From Trueperella pyogenes (GTDB lineage: Bacteria > Actinomycetota > Actinomycetes > Actinomycetales > Actinomycetaceae), in NCBI RefSeq assembly GCF_001070855.1, contig NZ_JVLH01000003.1, positions 62,001-126,000 on the forward strand: 64,000 nucleotides of DNA. Direction: 5' to 3'. Each line of letters opens with the position of its first letter. Position 1 is the stretch's first letter. The position numbers were made by a program, and so were the translations under genes. The notes under the pieces were generated by a model that worked only from the letters and a program-made list of their open reading frames with translations, was not told where the DNA came from and ran no database searches. Of the stretch, positions 9,338 through 19,879 are shown one piece after another.

Positions 9338-10990
9338 TTAACTGTGCATCCCATTTTCTACGCGCAGCATCCATTTCTCAGGAGGCTCGCTGGCACGGTT
9401 GGCCTGCCCTTCGATGAGCAAGGTGTAAATATCTGCACCTGCCTGCGAGGCGTCTTGATGCTCCGCAATCATCTTGAATACACCGGGAACCACATCCATG
9501 TGCAGACTTGCCACACCCAGTTTGCGTTCTAGAGGACCCGATTGCACCCGAACCGACTGCAGACGTGCAATAGGTGCCCAGAGGCTCTTCCAATTCAACC
9601 AACCATCGCGGATAACGAATGTGGTCCGCGTGATTGCTCGAGCGCGGCGATGGTAGGCGAAGGGGTCCAAGCAGCGCGCTCGAGGCGACATCTGCACAAA
9701 GCCCTGCCCGCTTCCCTTTCCCGCGAGCGCAGCCTCAATAAAGGAAGGAACATCATCGACACCCAGATCGTTGAAAACCATCCACAGTGCGAATTCAACG
9801 TCTCGGCGTGTACCTACGGGAATAAGGATGTGAGAACTCTGCTGTTTGTTCGAGTCAGTGTCTTTCACACCGTAACCGGCTTGAAGAATGCTCAGGCGGT
9901 ACCAACCCAGAAAACGCCAAAAGAAGGGCTGCTGAACCTGAATCGCGTGAATACGCCTCGGCGGAATGGTCTGTGCGCGCGTGCTGAGTAAACCGCGTCG
10001 CACGCGGATACCATCTGGGGAAATCGCTAGGCGGAAGTTAGCCTCAGAGGCAAAACGATTCCACTGTGCAGCGACAATCGACATTGCCACAGAAAGGAAA
10101 CCACCCAATGATGCAATGGCGACAACAATGCCCTCTTGTACAGCGGCAATGCCTCCGGCGACGAGGAATGCAATCAGAAGCAAAATGGCAACGATATTGC
10201 CCAAAGACAGCATCTGCGATCCGAGCAGGCGTCCCATTGAGACCTGATAGAGCTCACGCTCAGGTGCAACCGGGATTGAAGAGGGCGCATAGACCTCTCC
10301 GGTGTAGCTGTAGTTTCCGGGAGTTTGCGAGGCCGTGGGCTGAGCAGGAGCGTAGGGATCCGCCGTTGCAGCTGGGTACCCGCTCTGGGCGGGGGTGTAA
10401 GGCGACTGAGGCATCGTCCCCATTGCCGAGGCCTCGGGGGAAGTTTGTGCTTCTACCCTCAGCCCTGCGGCACGAGCGAGGATTTCTCCGCGTAGAGCTT
10501 CAAGTTCGGAGACCTTGAGGTAACCGATGGTGATGTTGGAGGAGGAACCACCAGCAACTTCGACATCTAGCTTGCCCAAGCCAAGAATTCGTGCAAGGAC
10601 CGGCTGGGAGATATCAACGGCCTGAATACGGTCCAAGCGCGCATGGCGCTGCTGACGCTTAAGAATCCCACGGCGTGACCACACTGCAGTTTCCGTGACT
10701 GCAAAGGCCAGGGACCACCACTGGAGAAAAACAAAACCAACCAGGACGGCAATGACAATCAGTGCGCTCCCCACCAAATAAAAGAAACGCTCCGAAAGGA
10801 AAGGGAGAGGATACTCAGAACGCAGCATTTCCTGGATTTCACTGAAATTGCGATAAGTAGCAAAGGCAAAACCTGCCACCAGGATTTGCCAGATCTCCAG
10901 AAGAGGCGTGATGACGTGGACGCGGCGCCACAGCGAGGGATCAACCCCTTGGTCCGCTGCATACACGTGTTGAGAAGAACTCATGCTCAC
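9338..10990 (-). CDS. PH domain (YdbT-type) membrane protein
   Basis: 550 residues with paired membrane helices near 30-45 and 70-95, a bacterial PH (DUF304/bPH2) domain near 100-175, then a Pro/Ala/Tyr/Gln-rich linker (about 180-245), a second pair of helices near 265-320 with another bPH2 domain, and a third such domain near 440-530. Repeated SRRGILKRQ, RVRRGLLSTR and RTTFVIRDGWLNWK segments mark the three domains. The family pairs with a smaller YdbS-type partner, which is the gene immediately upstream; their reading frames overlap in GTGA (10987-10990), fixing the GTG start. Cell role is not established; a membrane-associated complex of the two proteins is the natural inference. Confidence 0.83.
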   Translation of the reverse strand: MSMSSSQHVYAADQGVDPSLWRRVHVITPLLEIWQILVAGFAFATYRNFSEIQEMLRSEYPLPFLSERFFYLVGSALIVIAVLVGFVFLQWWSLAFAVTETAVWSRRGILKRQQRHARLDRIQAVDISQPVLARILGLGKLDVEVAGGSSSNITIGYLKVSELEALRGEILARAAGLRVEAQTSPEASAMGTMPQSPYTPAQSGYPAATADPYAPAQPTASQTPGNYSYTGEVYAPSSIPVAPERELYQVSMGRLLGSQMLSLGNIVAILLLIAFLVAGGIAAVQEGIVVAIASLGGFLSVAMSIVAAQWNRFASEANFRLAISPDGIRVRRGLLSTRAQTIPPRRIHAIQVQQPFFWRFLGWYRLSILQAGYGVKDTDSNKQQSSHILIPVGTRRDVEFALWMVFNDLGVDDVPSFIEAALAGKGSGQGFVQMSPRARCLDPFAYHRRARAITRTTFVIRDGWLNWKSLWAPIARLQSVRVQSGPLERKLGVASLHMDVVPGVFKMIAEHQDASQAGADIYTLLIEGQANRASEPPEKWMLRVENGMHS

Positions 10991-11496
10991 AGCCCTGCCA
11001 TCTCAGCGCTTCCACGCTGGGCGAGTTGGTCGCGCAGACGGGCAGCATCCTCAGAGGGGATCCCCTGAACAAAGGCACGAGTAGAGACCGAGGCCGTATG
11101 AATGATCACCGTGGAAATACCAAAGAAGCGAGAAACGGGGCCTTCTGAAATATCAACGTACTGAATGCGGCCGTAAGGAACGATTGTCATCGAGCGGAAG
11201 AAAGCACCTCGACGAATGAGGAAATCATGCTCACCTTGCGCCCATGCGAAATTACGTACTTGCCGGCCGATAATCCACATCATGTAGAGCCATCCGGCAC
11301 TTAATCCAGCGATGATCCCAAAACCCCACTCTCGTGGAAAATCTGGTGCCATCACCATGCCAACCGATACCGCAGCAACACCGATGACAAAGTAAACACT
11401 GACGTTCAGCCGCCGCACCACGGCAAGCGAGCGTTTAACCGGATTAAAGGTCACGCCTTGGGGTTCAAAAAGACTTTGCGAGCTGGATTGAGTCAT
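10987..11496 (-). CDS. PH domain (YdbS-type) membrane protein
   Basis: 169 residues. Two membrane helices (near residues 32-50 and 58-76) are followed by one bPH2/DUF304 domain with EHDFLIRRGAFFRSMTIVPY and GRIQYVDISEGPVSRFFG, the standard family pattern. It is translationally coupled to the three-domain PH protein downstream, so the pair is probably made in fixed proportion. Its 5' end abuts the divergent two-component system, which may share the short promoter region near 11500-11596. Confidence 0.85.
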   Translation of the reverse strand: MTQSSSQSLFEPQGVTFNPVKRSLAVVRRLNVSVYFVIGVAAVSVGMVMAPDFPREWGFGIIAGLSAGWLYMMWIIGRQVRNFAWAQGEHDFLIRRGAFFRSMTIVPYGRIQYVDISEGPVSRFFGISTVIIHTASVSTRAFVQGIPSEDAARLRDQLAQRGSAEMAGL

Positions 11497-11596
11497 GCTT
11501 GCATTATCTCCCTTTCAATACCTTTTTCATGCGGATTCTCAGAAAAACAATTTCACACAGCAGGCATTCAGGATACATTCAGCTATCTCACTCAAA

Positions 11597-12316
11597 ATGT
11601 TGACTATGACGGAATTTGAAAACACTGGAGAAGCACGACTTCTTGTCGTTGACGATGAACCAAATATTCGCGATCTTCTGGCCTCATCTCTGCGATTTGC
11701 TGGCTTTGATGTCATTACGGCAGAAGACGGAGCATCTGCTTACCACCAAGCTCAGGAAGAACGCCCCGACCTGATCGTTCTGGATGTCATGCTCCCCGAC
11801 ATGGACGGCTTCACAGTGACTCGTCGCCTGCGCGATGCAGGTATCACCATCCCCGTCCTTTTCCTGACAGCTCGCGATGATATGCGCGACAAGATCCAGG
11901 GACTCACCGTCGGCGGCGACGATTACGTCACGAAGCCTTTTGGCCTTGAGGAAGTCGTCGCACGTATTCGTGCCGTTCTGCGCCGTACGCTGGGCGAGAG
12001 CGGCGACGATGGCAAGCTGCGCGTCGCTGACCTTGTCATCGACGAAGACGCACACGAAGTCACTCGCGCTGGAGTACCGATCGACCTGTCCCCCACCGAG
12101 TTCAAGCTTCTGCGCTACCTCATGATCAACCAGGGACGAGTCGTTTCCAAGATGCAGATCCTCGATCACGTCTGGGAATACGACTGGGATGGCGAGGTCG
12201 CAATCGTCGAATCTTATATTTCCTACCTGCGTCGCAAGCTGGCCGTCGAAGGCGCCAGCGGCGAGCTCATTCACACCAAGCGAGGCGTTGGATACATCCT
12301 TCGAGACGATAACTAA
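11597..12316 (+). CDS. OmpR-family response regulator
   Basis: About 239 residues. The receiver domain carries VVDDEP (acidic pair), the phosphoacceptor Asp63 in VLDVMLPDMDG and the signalling Lys in VTKPF. The C-terminal winged helix (RAGVPIDLSPTEFKLLRYL to KRGVGYILRDDN) is OmpR type. Its closest relatives by pattern are actinobacterial TrcR/TcrX/MprA-like regulators, but the target genes cannot be told. The open frame extends to 11495, which would add an unlikely hydrophobic leader; ATG 11597 (MLTMTEF) or ATG 11606 starts the family N-terminus. The cognate kinase starts 3 bases after the stop codon. Confidence 0.92.
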   Translation: MLTMTEFENTGEARLLVVDDEPNIRDLLASSLRFAGFDVITAEDGASAYHQAQEERPDLIVLDVMLPDMDGFTVTRRLRDAGITIPVLFLTARDDMRDKIQGLTVGGDDYVTKPFGLEEVVARIRAVLRRTLGESGDDGKLRVADLVIDEDAHEVTRAGVPIDLSPTEFKLLRYLMINQGRVVSKMQILDHVWEYDWDGEVAIVESYISYLRRKLAVEGASGELIHTKRGVGYILRDDN

Positions 12317-12319
12317 AAA

Positions 12320-13807
12320 ATGTACCCACGCGGTGTAGTACGCAGATTCTGGTCGTCACGTTCGTTGACGGCCAGAATTGTTGCGCTCACTGCACTTCTT
12401 CTCTCCCTTGGACTTTCCCTTTCAGCAACGGTGATGATCGGCCTCTTGCAGCGCCACCTCATTGCCCAAGTTGATGACCAACTCTCATCAACAGTTCTGT
12501 CATTGGCCCCCAAGGCCATTGAGAACCCCCAAGAGCTGGCCCAAGAGCCCAACCTCCCCACCCTCTACTACCTCAACATCCAACGAGCCAACGAAGAAGA
12601 CGTCACGCTGCTCTCGGCCTCGACACGCGACCACGCAGGTAAACCGCTGATTCCGGAGCTTCTCAAGCCAGGTCAATCCGCGCAGACGGCTACCGGCTGG
12701 ACTGACCCCGTTACTGTCGAATCAACGAAGAAGGGATCTACATGGCGCGTGATTATTGTTCCCATTACGCGCAGTGGCGATATCACCCCAACGGGCAGGC
12801 TCACCGTCGCGCTTCCGCTCAACGACGTAAAATTCACCATTCAAAATATGGCTGGATACGTTGCGACGACGGCAATTGCGATCATCGCCATCGGCACCGG
12901 CCTGGCGACCTACCTAGTCCGGCGCGCGCTTCTTCCTCTGCGCGGAATCGAGACGACTGCTGGGAAGATCGCCGCTGGCGACCTCACCCAGCGTGTTCCA
13001 TTCGCTCCGCCTTCAACGGAAGTCGGTTCGCTTTCGAACTCATTGAACTCCATGCTGAGCCAGCTGGAGCAGTCATTCGCAGCGCGCGAAGAATCTGAGC
13101 GCAAGATCCGTCGCTTCGTTTCCGACGCTTCGCATGAACTACGCACTCCCCTAGCCGCGATTTCCGGTTACTGCGAGCTCTACTCAATGGGCGGCGTTCC
13201 GGCAGAGCGCACCGGCGAAGTCATGGGGCGCATTCGATCCGAATCAACTCGCATGGGTTCATTGGTTGAGGACCTTTTGACCTTGGCTCGCTTGGACGAG
13301 GGCCGGCCGCTAGAAATCGTGGACGTTGACGTGATCGCGATGCTTCGCAATGCTCGCTTTGATCTTCAAGCCCTCGATCCCACTCGCCAGGTCAAGATTC
13401 TGGGGATCAATGACCAGCCGATTCCACAATCCGTATGGATTCAGGCCGACCGCGACCGCCTGCAACAGGTGCTCACAAATATCATCGGCAACATTGTGCG
13501 TTATACCCCGCGTTCAACACCGGTTGAGATTGCGGTAAGTCAGAATCCCACTTCTGTTCTGATGGAATTTAGGGACCACGGACCTGGAATTGCGAAGGAA
13601 GACTATGAAAAAGTTTTCCAGCGCTTCTATCGAACAGAAAGCTCGCGTGCCCGCTCGCTGGGTGGCTCCGGATTGGGCCTTTCCATTGTGTCCTCAATCA
13701 TCTCGGCACACGGCGGTCACGCACAGCTGGCAAAGACCACGGGCGGTGGTCTTACCGTCAAGATCGATATGCCAATCGTGCAGTCCAAAGAACGCATGAA
13801 GGCGTAA
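12320..13807 (+). CDS. Sensor histidine kinase
   Basis: 495 residues: membrane helix near 17-44, an extracytoplasmic sensor of about 130 residues, a second helix near 178-200, HAMP (201-253), HisKA with the phosphorylated His272 in SDASHELRTPLAAISGY, and an HATPase domain with the N box (LQQVLTNIIGNIVRYT), DHGPGI and GGSGLGLSIV G boxes. All catalytic motifs are intact. It is paired with the upstream OmpR-type regulator in one transcript. The sensor domain shows no recognisable ligand motif, so the signal is unknown. Confidence 0.93.
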   Translation: MYPRGVVRRFWSSRSLTARIVALTALLLSLGLSLSATVMIGLLQRHLIAQVDDQLSSTVLSLAPKAIENPQELAQEPNLPTLYYLNIQRANEEDVTLLSASTRDHAGKPLIPELLKPGQSAQTATGWTDPVTVESTKKGSTWRVIIVPITRSGDITPTGRLTVALPLNDVKFTIQNMAGYVATTAIAIIAIGTGLATYLVRRALLPLRGIETTAGKIAAGDLTQRVPFAPPSTEVGSLSNSLNSMLSQLEQSFAAREESERKIRRFVSDASHELRTPLAAISGYCELYSMGGVPAERTGEVMGRIRSESTRMGSLVEDLLTLARLDEGRPLEIVDVDVIAMLRNARFDLQALDPTRQVKILGINDQPIPQSVWIQADRDRLQQVLTNIIGNIVRYTPRSTPVEIAVSQNPTSVLMEFRDHGPGIAKEDYEKVFQRFYRTESSRARSLGGSGLGLSIVSSIISAHGGHAQLAKTTGGGLTVKIDMPIVQSKERMKA

Positions 13808-14041
13808 ACTGACGAAATTCGGTCTTCGCCACTTCCTTTCCACGTCGAATGTCTTGCGAATCTCAACTACCAAAGCTCCACTGTTTTTCCTTGAGAATGA
13901 CGCAGAAAACCGCTGGGAATTAAGTGATCACGCGCTGCATGGCCTCTGCGAATCCTTCGCTGAGGGGGAAAGCTCCGTGCCAAGCGCCCAAAAAGTGGCT
14001 AGCATTGCCAAGTAACATTGTCAGACTAGGAGTGAGCGCGC

Positions 14042-15361
14042 ATGGGTGCCGATGCACCTCAGTGGCTTTTTAGTTCCTTCGTGGACGCGATGCAAGAAAT
14101 TGGGGCAAGCGCTCCGATTCCCCTTCTGGAGGCTGAAGCTCGCGATTTGATCTCGCGCTGGAATGCCAAGGGACGAATCCTTCACAATACCCGCCATCTC
14201 ATCAAAACTTTGGCGCGTATCGACGAAATTGCCTCGACAGCACACGATCCTGAAGTTCTGCGGGTTGCACTGTGGTATCAAGGAGCGGTTCTTAACCGTA
14301 GTTTCGATGTTTTCCAACGCGGAACCGACAGCGATGAACAAGAATTCTCTGCGCTGTACCACGCACGTTCTCGCATGGAAACACTGGGGCTGAGCGAAGA
14401 CGTTATTTCTCGCATTCAAGAGCTCATGATGGCGCTTTTTACGCACCGCGCTGACCCTTCTGACATGGATGCTCAAGTCCTCATTGATGCCGACTTAGGA
14501 ATGCTGGCAGCTAGCCCTCAGGACTTTAAACGCTTCCGCGAATCATTGCGCGAAGAATGCCCTGATTTATGCGATACGGATTACGTACGCGCACGCCGCC
14601 TAGCAATTAAGAAGATTTTGGCACGCGAGCAGATCTTTCATTCACCGCTTGCACTTGCATGGGAAGAAACTGCACGCGCTAATCTCGAGGCCGAAAGTGC
14701 CAAGCTCGCTCGAGTTCTCAAAGCATGCGCCCCCGATGCCGATCTCAATGAGTCCGAAGAAGATTTTGAGCCAGAGGAACACCAGGAGACACTCTCATCG
14801 GATACTCCTGCCTCTGGGACGATGATTATCCGGCGCCGTCACCTCAACATTAAGAGTCATGCTGAGCCTTTCGACCCCGTCGATACCCCAAGCGTTCCTG
14901 GCGAATCTTTGCCTTCCGCTGTTGTTGAGCTTCCGAAGTCAACCCTTTCCGCTGATTCCGATGAGTTTGCCACTGACGAGGCCGCTGGCGTACCTGTGAC
15001 GCCCGCTTCCCTTGGCAGTGGGGCTGAGGCTTCAGTCTCCGCTCAGGCTCCTTCCAATGCCACATCTGATAGCGCGGAGGAGTCAGCGGGGGATACTGTG
15101 CCCGTATCACCAACCCTTCCTCCAGAAAACACTGAGACACCTGCTCTGGGGATTCCAAGCGGAGAGGCAGCTCCCACGCCCTCTGGCATGGCAGAACCTT
15201 CTTCTCAACATGTTTCTCTGCCCAGCACCGTCCACACCCCTCTGCCGGGTATTGCAGCAGAAAGTCCTTCGCGTAGATCTGCTGTTGATGATGACGACAC
15301 TTCTTCTTTGGAGTCAGCGTTGGATGACTTGGACATTCCAACTCCTCCCCCACTGTCCTAA
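14042..15361 (+). CDS. HD-superfamily (COG4339-like) protein lacking the HD pair, with an acidic tail
   Basis: 439 residues. Residues 1-230 follow the pattern of predicted metal-dependent HD-superfamily phosphohydrolases of the COG4339 type: HNTRH (48-52), AxWY block, SALYARS-like block, LIDADL (148-152), and the tail block ILAREQIFHSP then ARANLEAE. In that family the third block normally reads A-W-F-H-D; here residues 77-81 read LWYQG, so the name-giving His-Asp pair is Gln-Gly. That should weaken or abolish metal binding, and the protein may be a pseudoenzyme. Residues 230-439 are a low-complexity Ser/Pro/Glu/Thr-rich segment, probably disordered. The start follows AGGAG at 14028-14032. 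Function unknown. Confidence 0.7.
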   Translation: MGADAPQWLFSSFVDAMQEIGASAPIPLLEAEARDLISRWNAKGRILHNTRHLIKTLARIDEIASTAHDPEVLRVALWYQGAVLNRSFDVFQRGTDSDEQEFSALYHARSRMETLGLSEDVISRIQELMMALFTHRADPSDMDAQVLIDADLGMLAASPQDFKRFRESLREECPDLCDTDYVRARRLAIKKILAREQIFHSPLALAWEETARANLEAESAKLARVLKACAPDADLNESEEDFEPEEHQETLSSDTPASGTMIIRRRHLNIKSHAEPFDPVDTPSVPGESLPSAVVELPKSTLSADSDEFATDEAAGVPVTPASLGSGAEASVSAQAPSNATSDSAEESAGDTVPVSPTLPPENTETPALGIPSGEAAPTPSGMAEPSSQHVSLPSTVHTPLPGIAAESPSRRSAVDDDDTSSLESALDDLDIPTPPPLS

Positions 15362-15500
15362 ATCCTTAAGGTTGAATCATCGTATTCATCCACCGTGTCA
15401 GATTGAACCGTTTTTTGCACAGATCGCCTCATCTGCACGGTGACGTCATTTCTCTCTTCCTAGGCTGTGAACACCCATTCACCCAGCCTAGGAGGGCACA

Positions 15501-15791
15501 ATGACCGCGTTTTCCGTCGACTCCGCACACATCGCTTCATGCGCCTCGCGGATCCAAATTACCTGCGACTCAATTCGAAGCGAAGTCTCAGCACTCATGA
15601 ACGAATTACTGGCGCTTAAAGATACTTGGCAAGGTGGCGCCTCTGCGCAATTCTCCGATTCTGTTGCTTCTTGGCAGCTCACCCAAGCTCAAGTTGAAAG
15701 CTCCCTAGACCAGATCTCAGGCTCACTTTCACATGCGGCTCAGGTCTACGCAGATGCTGAAGCACAGAGCATAGGACTCTTCGCGCATTAG
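15501..15791 (+). CDS. WXG100 (ESAT-6-like) protein
   Basis: 96 residues, two helices around a W-x-G turn (DTWQGGAS near 42-49), the size and pattern of WXG100 proteins exported by type VII secretion. AGGAGG lies six bases before the ATG. There is no EccC/EssC ATPase, EccB or partner WXG100 gene in the window, so it is an orphan here; a secretion machine would have to be encoded elsewhere, or the protein works without export. It lies between the degenerate HD-superfamily gene and groEL, and the strong hairpin at 15828-15862 ends its message. Confidence 0.85.
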   Translation: MTAFSVDSAHIASCASRIQITCDSIRSEVSALMNELLALKDTWQGGASAQFSDSVASWQLTQAQVESSLDQISGSLSHAAQVYADAEAQSIGLFAH

Positions 15792-15827
15792 AAGACTGGC
15801 CTAGTCAATGAAAGCGCCTAATAAATG

Positions 15828-15862
15828 CCTGTGGGGGCGCGCTTGAAGCGCGCCCCCACAGG
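15828..15862. terminator. Bidirectional terminator between the WXG100 gene and groEL
   Basis: A near-perfect inverted repeat, CCTGTGGGGGCGCGCTT against AGCGCGCCCCCACAGG, with a minimal loop, between two convergent genes. Confidence 0.88.
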
Positions 15863-15901
15863 GACATTCAATGGGAATGCTGTTTTCTAACCCCTAGGGG
15901 A

Positions 15902-17533
<1,632 letters not shown>

Positions 17534-17613
17534 CTATCCTTCCGCGATGCGGATTGGACCGATGCCCGCGACGGACGACTCAGGTAACTCCTAAGCCTCA
17601 CCGGCCTTAGTGC

Positions 17614-17640
17614 TTATCACTCGGCACTCCCGAGTGCTAA
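17614..17640 (-). promoter_or_regulatory. CIRCE element (HrcA site), proximal
   Basis: TTATCACTC, nine bases, GAGTGCTAA. This matches the CIRCE consensus (TTAGCACTC-N9-GAGTGCTAA) except for one position, with the canonical nine-base spacer. It lies about 90 bases before groEL. Confidence 0.92.
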
Positions 17641-17648
17641 ATCCAAGT

Positions 17649-17675
17649 CTGGCACTCTCAGCCTCAGAGTGCAAG
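17649..17675 (-). promoter_or_regulatory. Second CIRCE-like element
   Basis: CTGGCACTC, nine bases, GAGTGCAAG. The GCACTC/GAGTGC core and the nine-base spacer are kept; the outer bases diverge. It lies eight bases from the first site, making a tandem pair. Confidence 0.8.
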
Positions 17676-17703
17676 ATGGACAGTTGGGAGTTCACTGAAA
17701 AAG

Positions 17704-17729
17704 AAAAACCCCGGTACCGAGTACCGGGG
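17704..17729 (-). terminator. Rho-independent terminator after tRNA-Asn
   Basis: CCCCGGTAC (17709-17717), three-base loop, GTACCGGGG (17721-17729), followed on the minus strand by a U-run (TTTTTCTTTTTC). It separates the tRNA transcript from groEL. Confidence 0.9.
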
Positions 17730-17734
17730 AGAAG

Positions 17735-17806
17735 CTCCCGCGACTGGATTCGAACCAGTAACCGTCCGATTAACAGTCGGATGCTCTGCCGTTGAGCTAC
17801 GCGGGA
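17735..17806 (-). tRNA. tRNA-Asn (anticodon GTT)
   Basis: Cloverleaf of 72 bases: acceptor TCCCGCG / CGCGGGA, anticodon stem TCCGA / TCGGA around loop CTGTTAA (anticodon GTT), and a T-arm CTGGTTCGAATCCAG. Discriminator G. No encoded CCA is needed to close the structure. Confidence 0.97.
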
Positions 17807-17892
17807 AAGCGACAAAAAGAAATAGTAGCGATGAAGTGGGCCAAGAGCAAATCCGAAAGCTTCCTGCGCTCATGGCCTGTCTCACATACCAA

Positions 17893-18687
17893 TTACTTCC
17901 ATTCGGGATTGTCCGTATCCACACCACTATCGCGAGCAGCGCACTCAATTGCAGACGCGAGCCATTGAGCAAAACCGTCGAACTGCGAGTCGTAGTGCGA
18001 ACGGAAACGCTCGTCGTGAATGTAGGAACGTGAAATCACGTAGTGCTTTGCAGGGGTCACCGGGAAGAACTCGCTGAGCAATTCCCGATGCGAGGCGACA
18101 AGAGCTGCCGCCTCGTCACTATCAGGAAGAACGCCCTGACAGATGGCTGCGATCATGTCCTTCTCGACCTGCTGAAAACGGTCAGCATTTCCCTGCCAGT
18201 CCTTCGCACTCCACGACGCAGTACGGCGCTGAGATTCCTTCCAGTCGTCACTATCACCGTAGTGTTGTTCAGCTTCCTCCTGATGCAGGGCAAAGTCAGC
18301 ATCCCCAAGGATTTCCCCGATCTCTTCCACGCTGAGAGAATTTTCGTTCATTGCATCCTCCAATAACGTATCGATTGCTTTGATCATTTTGTCCGTCTGC
18401 TGGCGATGGGCAATAAGGCTTGCTCGCTGTCGCTTCAGGTGCGAGACCCCCGATTCCCCAGAATCGAGGAGTGTCTTGATGTCCCCCAGCTTCATCCCCG
18501 TCGCTCGGTAGATGATGATCCTTTGGACCCGAGCACAGTCCTCGACCGAGTAGAGCCGGTAATTTGACCAGCTCCGTTCGGCAGGAGCGAGGAGCCCCTG
18601 TGCCTCCCAGTGGTGAAGCGTTCGCACCGTCAACGAAAAACGCTCAGCGACCTCACCAACGGTGTAGAGAATGTTGTCATCGCTCAT
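17893..18687 (-). CDS. MerR-family regulator with TipAS-like sensor domain
   Basis: About 264 residues. A MerR winged helix (YTVGEVAERFSLTVRTLHHW near 8-27, then RLYSVEDCARVQRI) is followed by a coiled dimer helix and a C-terminal helical domain (about residues 130-245) of the TipAS type, which in TipA binds thiopeptide or other drug-like ligands. The ligand here is unknown. The frame opens at ATG 18696, but that codon overlaps the -10 of a MerR-style promoter (TTGACC, 19-base spacer, CACAAT at 18695-18725), so ATG 18687 (MSDDNILYT) is preferred. It lies between rplL and tRNA-Asn with no cotranscribed target visible, so self-regulation is the simplest inference. Confidence 0.85.
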   Translation of the reverse strand: MSDDNILYTVGEVAERFSLTVRTLHHWEAQGLLAPAERSWSNYRLYSVEDCARVQRIIIYRATGMKLGDIKTLLDSGESGVSHLKRQRASLIAHRQQTDKMIKAIDTLLEDAMNENSLSVEEIGEILGDADFALHQEEAEQHYGDSDDWKESQRRTASWSAKDWQGNADRFQQVEKDMIAAICQGVLPDSDEAAALVASHRELLSEFFPVTPAKHYVISRSYIHDERFRSHYDSQFDGFAQWLASAIECAARDSGVDTDNPEWK

Positions 18688-18694
18688 GTCAATC

Positions 18695-18725
18695 ATTGTG
18701 AAGTCTCACGTCGCGTCATGGTCAA
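18695..18725 (-). promoter_or_regulatory. MerR-type promoter with 19-bp spacer
   Basis: TTGACC (18720-18725) and CACAAT (18695-18700) are separated by 19 bases rather than 17. The overlong spacer is the hallmark of promoters that MerR-family proteins activate by DNA untwisting. It fires into the MerR gene with near-leaderless spacing. Confidence 0.65.
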
Positions 18726-18770
18726 GTCGAGTGCGCAGCAGGGTGCGACAGCCCCAAAGTGGCACACAAT

Positions 18771-18808
18771 GCGGAAACCCCGCCCTACCGAAGCAGAACG
18801 GGGTTTCG
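18771..18808 (-). terminator. Terminator-like hairpin after rplL
   Basis: GCG-GAAACCCCG and CGGGGTTTCGC pair over a 16-base loop, about 45 bases beyond the rplL stop codon. No long U-run follows, so termination strength is unclear. Confidence 0.55.
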
Positions 18809-18852
18809 CAGCCCATGACGGGCGAAAGTCTGAATGAATCAGACGGGGAAAA

Positions 18853-19236
<384 letters not shown>

Positions 19237-19322
19237 GATTGGCATCCTTTCGATTTTGGCCTGCTACGTGAGCAGATTGTGGATGTGATCGCAAAGGCGA
19301 GTGCCTTCGCGGGCCTGTCACG

Positions 19323-19844
19323 TCAGGCCGCTTCGCCCTGCTTTTCACGCAGAGCATCGATGGTGCGCACCGCCTTGGACGGAAGCGCGTTGAAGGCGTA
19401 TGCCGCCTGAGAGATCTTCGCCTTGAGGGCGCCTGCAGCCTTGGCCAGCAGGACCTCGCGAGACTCGAGATCGGCAAGCTTCTTGACAGCCTCAGCGGAG
19501 AGCTGTGCGCCCTCCATAGCACCGGACTTCAGTACCAGCTGAGGATTCTCCTTGGCAAAATCACGCAGCGTCTTGGCAGCCTCAACGGGCTCACCGGTGA
19601 CGAAAGCGATAGCGGTCGGGCCCTTCAGGTCGGCCTCGAGGAAATCGAGACCAACTTCGCGAGCCGCCAGGATCGCCAGCGTGTTCTTTGCCACGGCGTA
19701 GGTCGCATTGCCAGCCAGGCCGCGACGCAGCTGCTTGAGCTGGCCAACGGTCAGACCGCGGTACTCGGTCAGCAGGACAGCGTCGGCTGCGCGGAAACGC
19801 TCCACGAGCTCGGCAACTGCTGCCACCTTGTCGGACTTCGCCAT
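19323..19844 (-). CDS. rplJ: 50S ribosomal protein L10
   Basis: 173 residues with the standard L10 pattern (LTEYRGLTVGQLKQLRR near 29-45, TYAVAKNTLAILAA) and a C-terminal helix that carries L7/L12 dimers. It anchors the stalk at the factor site and, with L12, is the autoregulator of its own message in many bacteria. A strong AAAGGAGGACC precedes the ATG. The 5' leader at 19880-20010 holds the expected L10-leader elements. The gene is separated from rplA by the ECF/Irt cassette, so it needs its own promoter. Confidence 0.97.
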   Translation of the reverse strand: MAKSDKVAAVAELVERFRAADAVLLTEYRGLTVGQLKQLRRGLAGNATYAVAKNTLAILAAREVGLDFLEADLKGPTAIAFVTGEPVEAAKTLRDFAKENPQLVLKSGAMEGAQLSAEAVKKLADLESREVLLAKAAGALKAKISQAAYAFNALPSKAVRTIDALREKQGEAA

Positions 19845-19879
19845 GGTCCTCCTTTCAAAAATTCACCGCCGGACGCACG

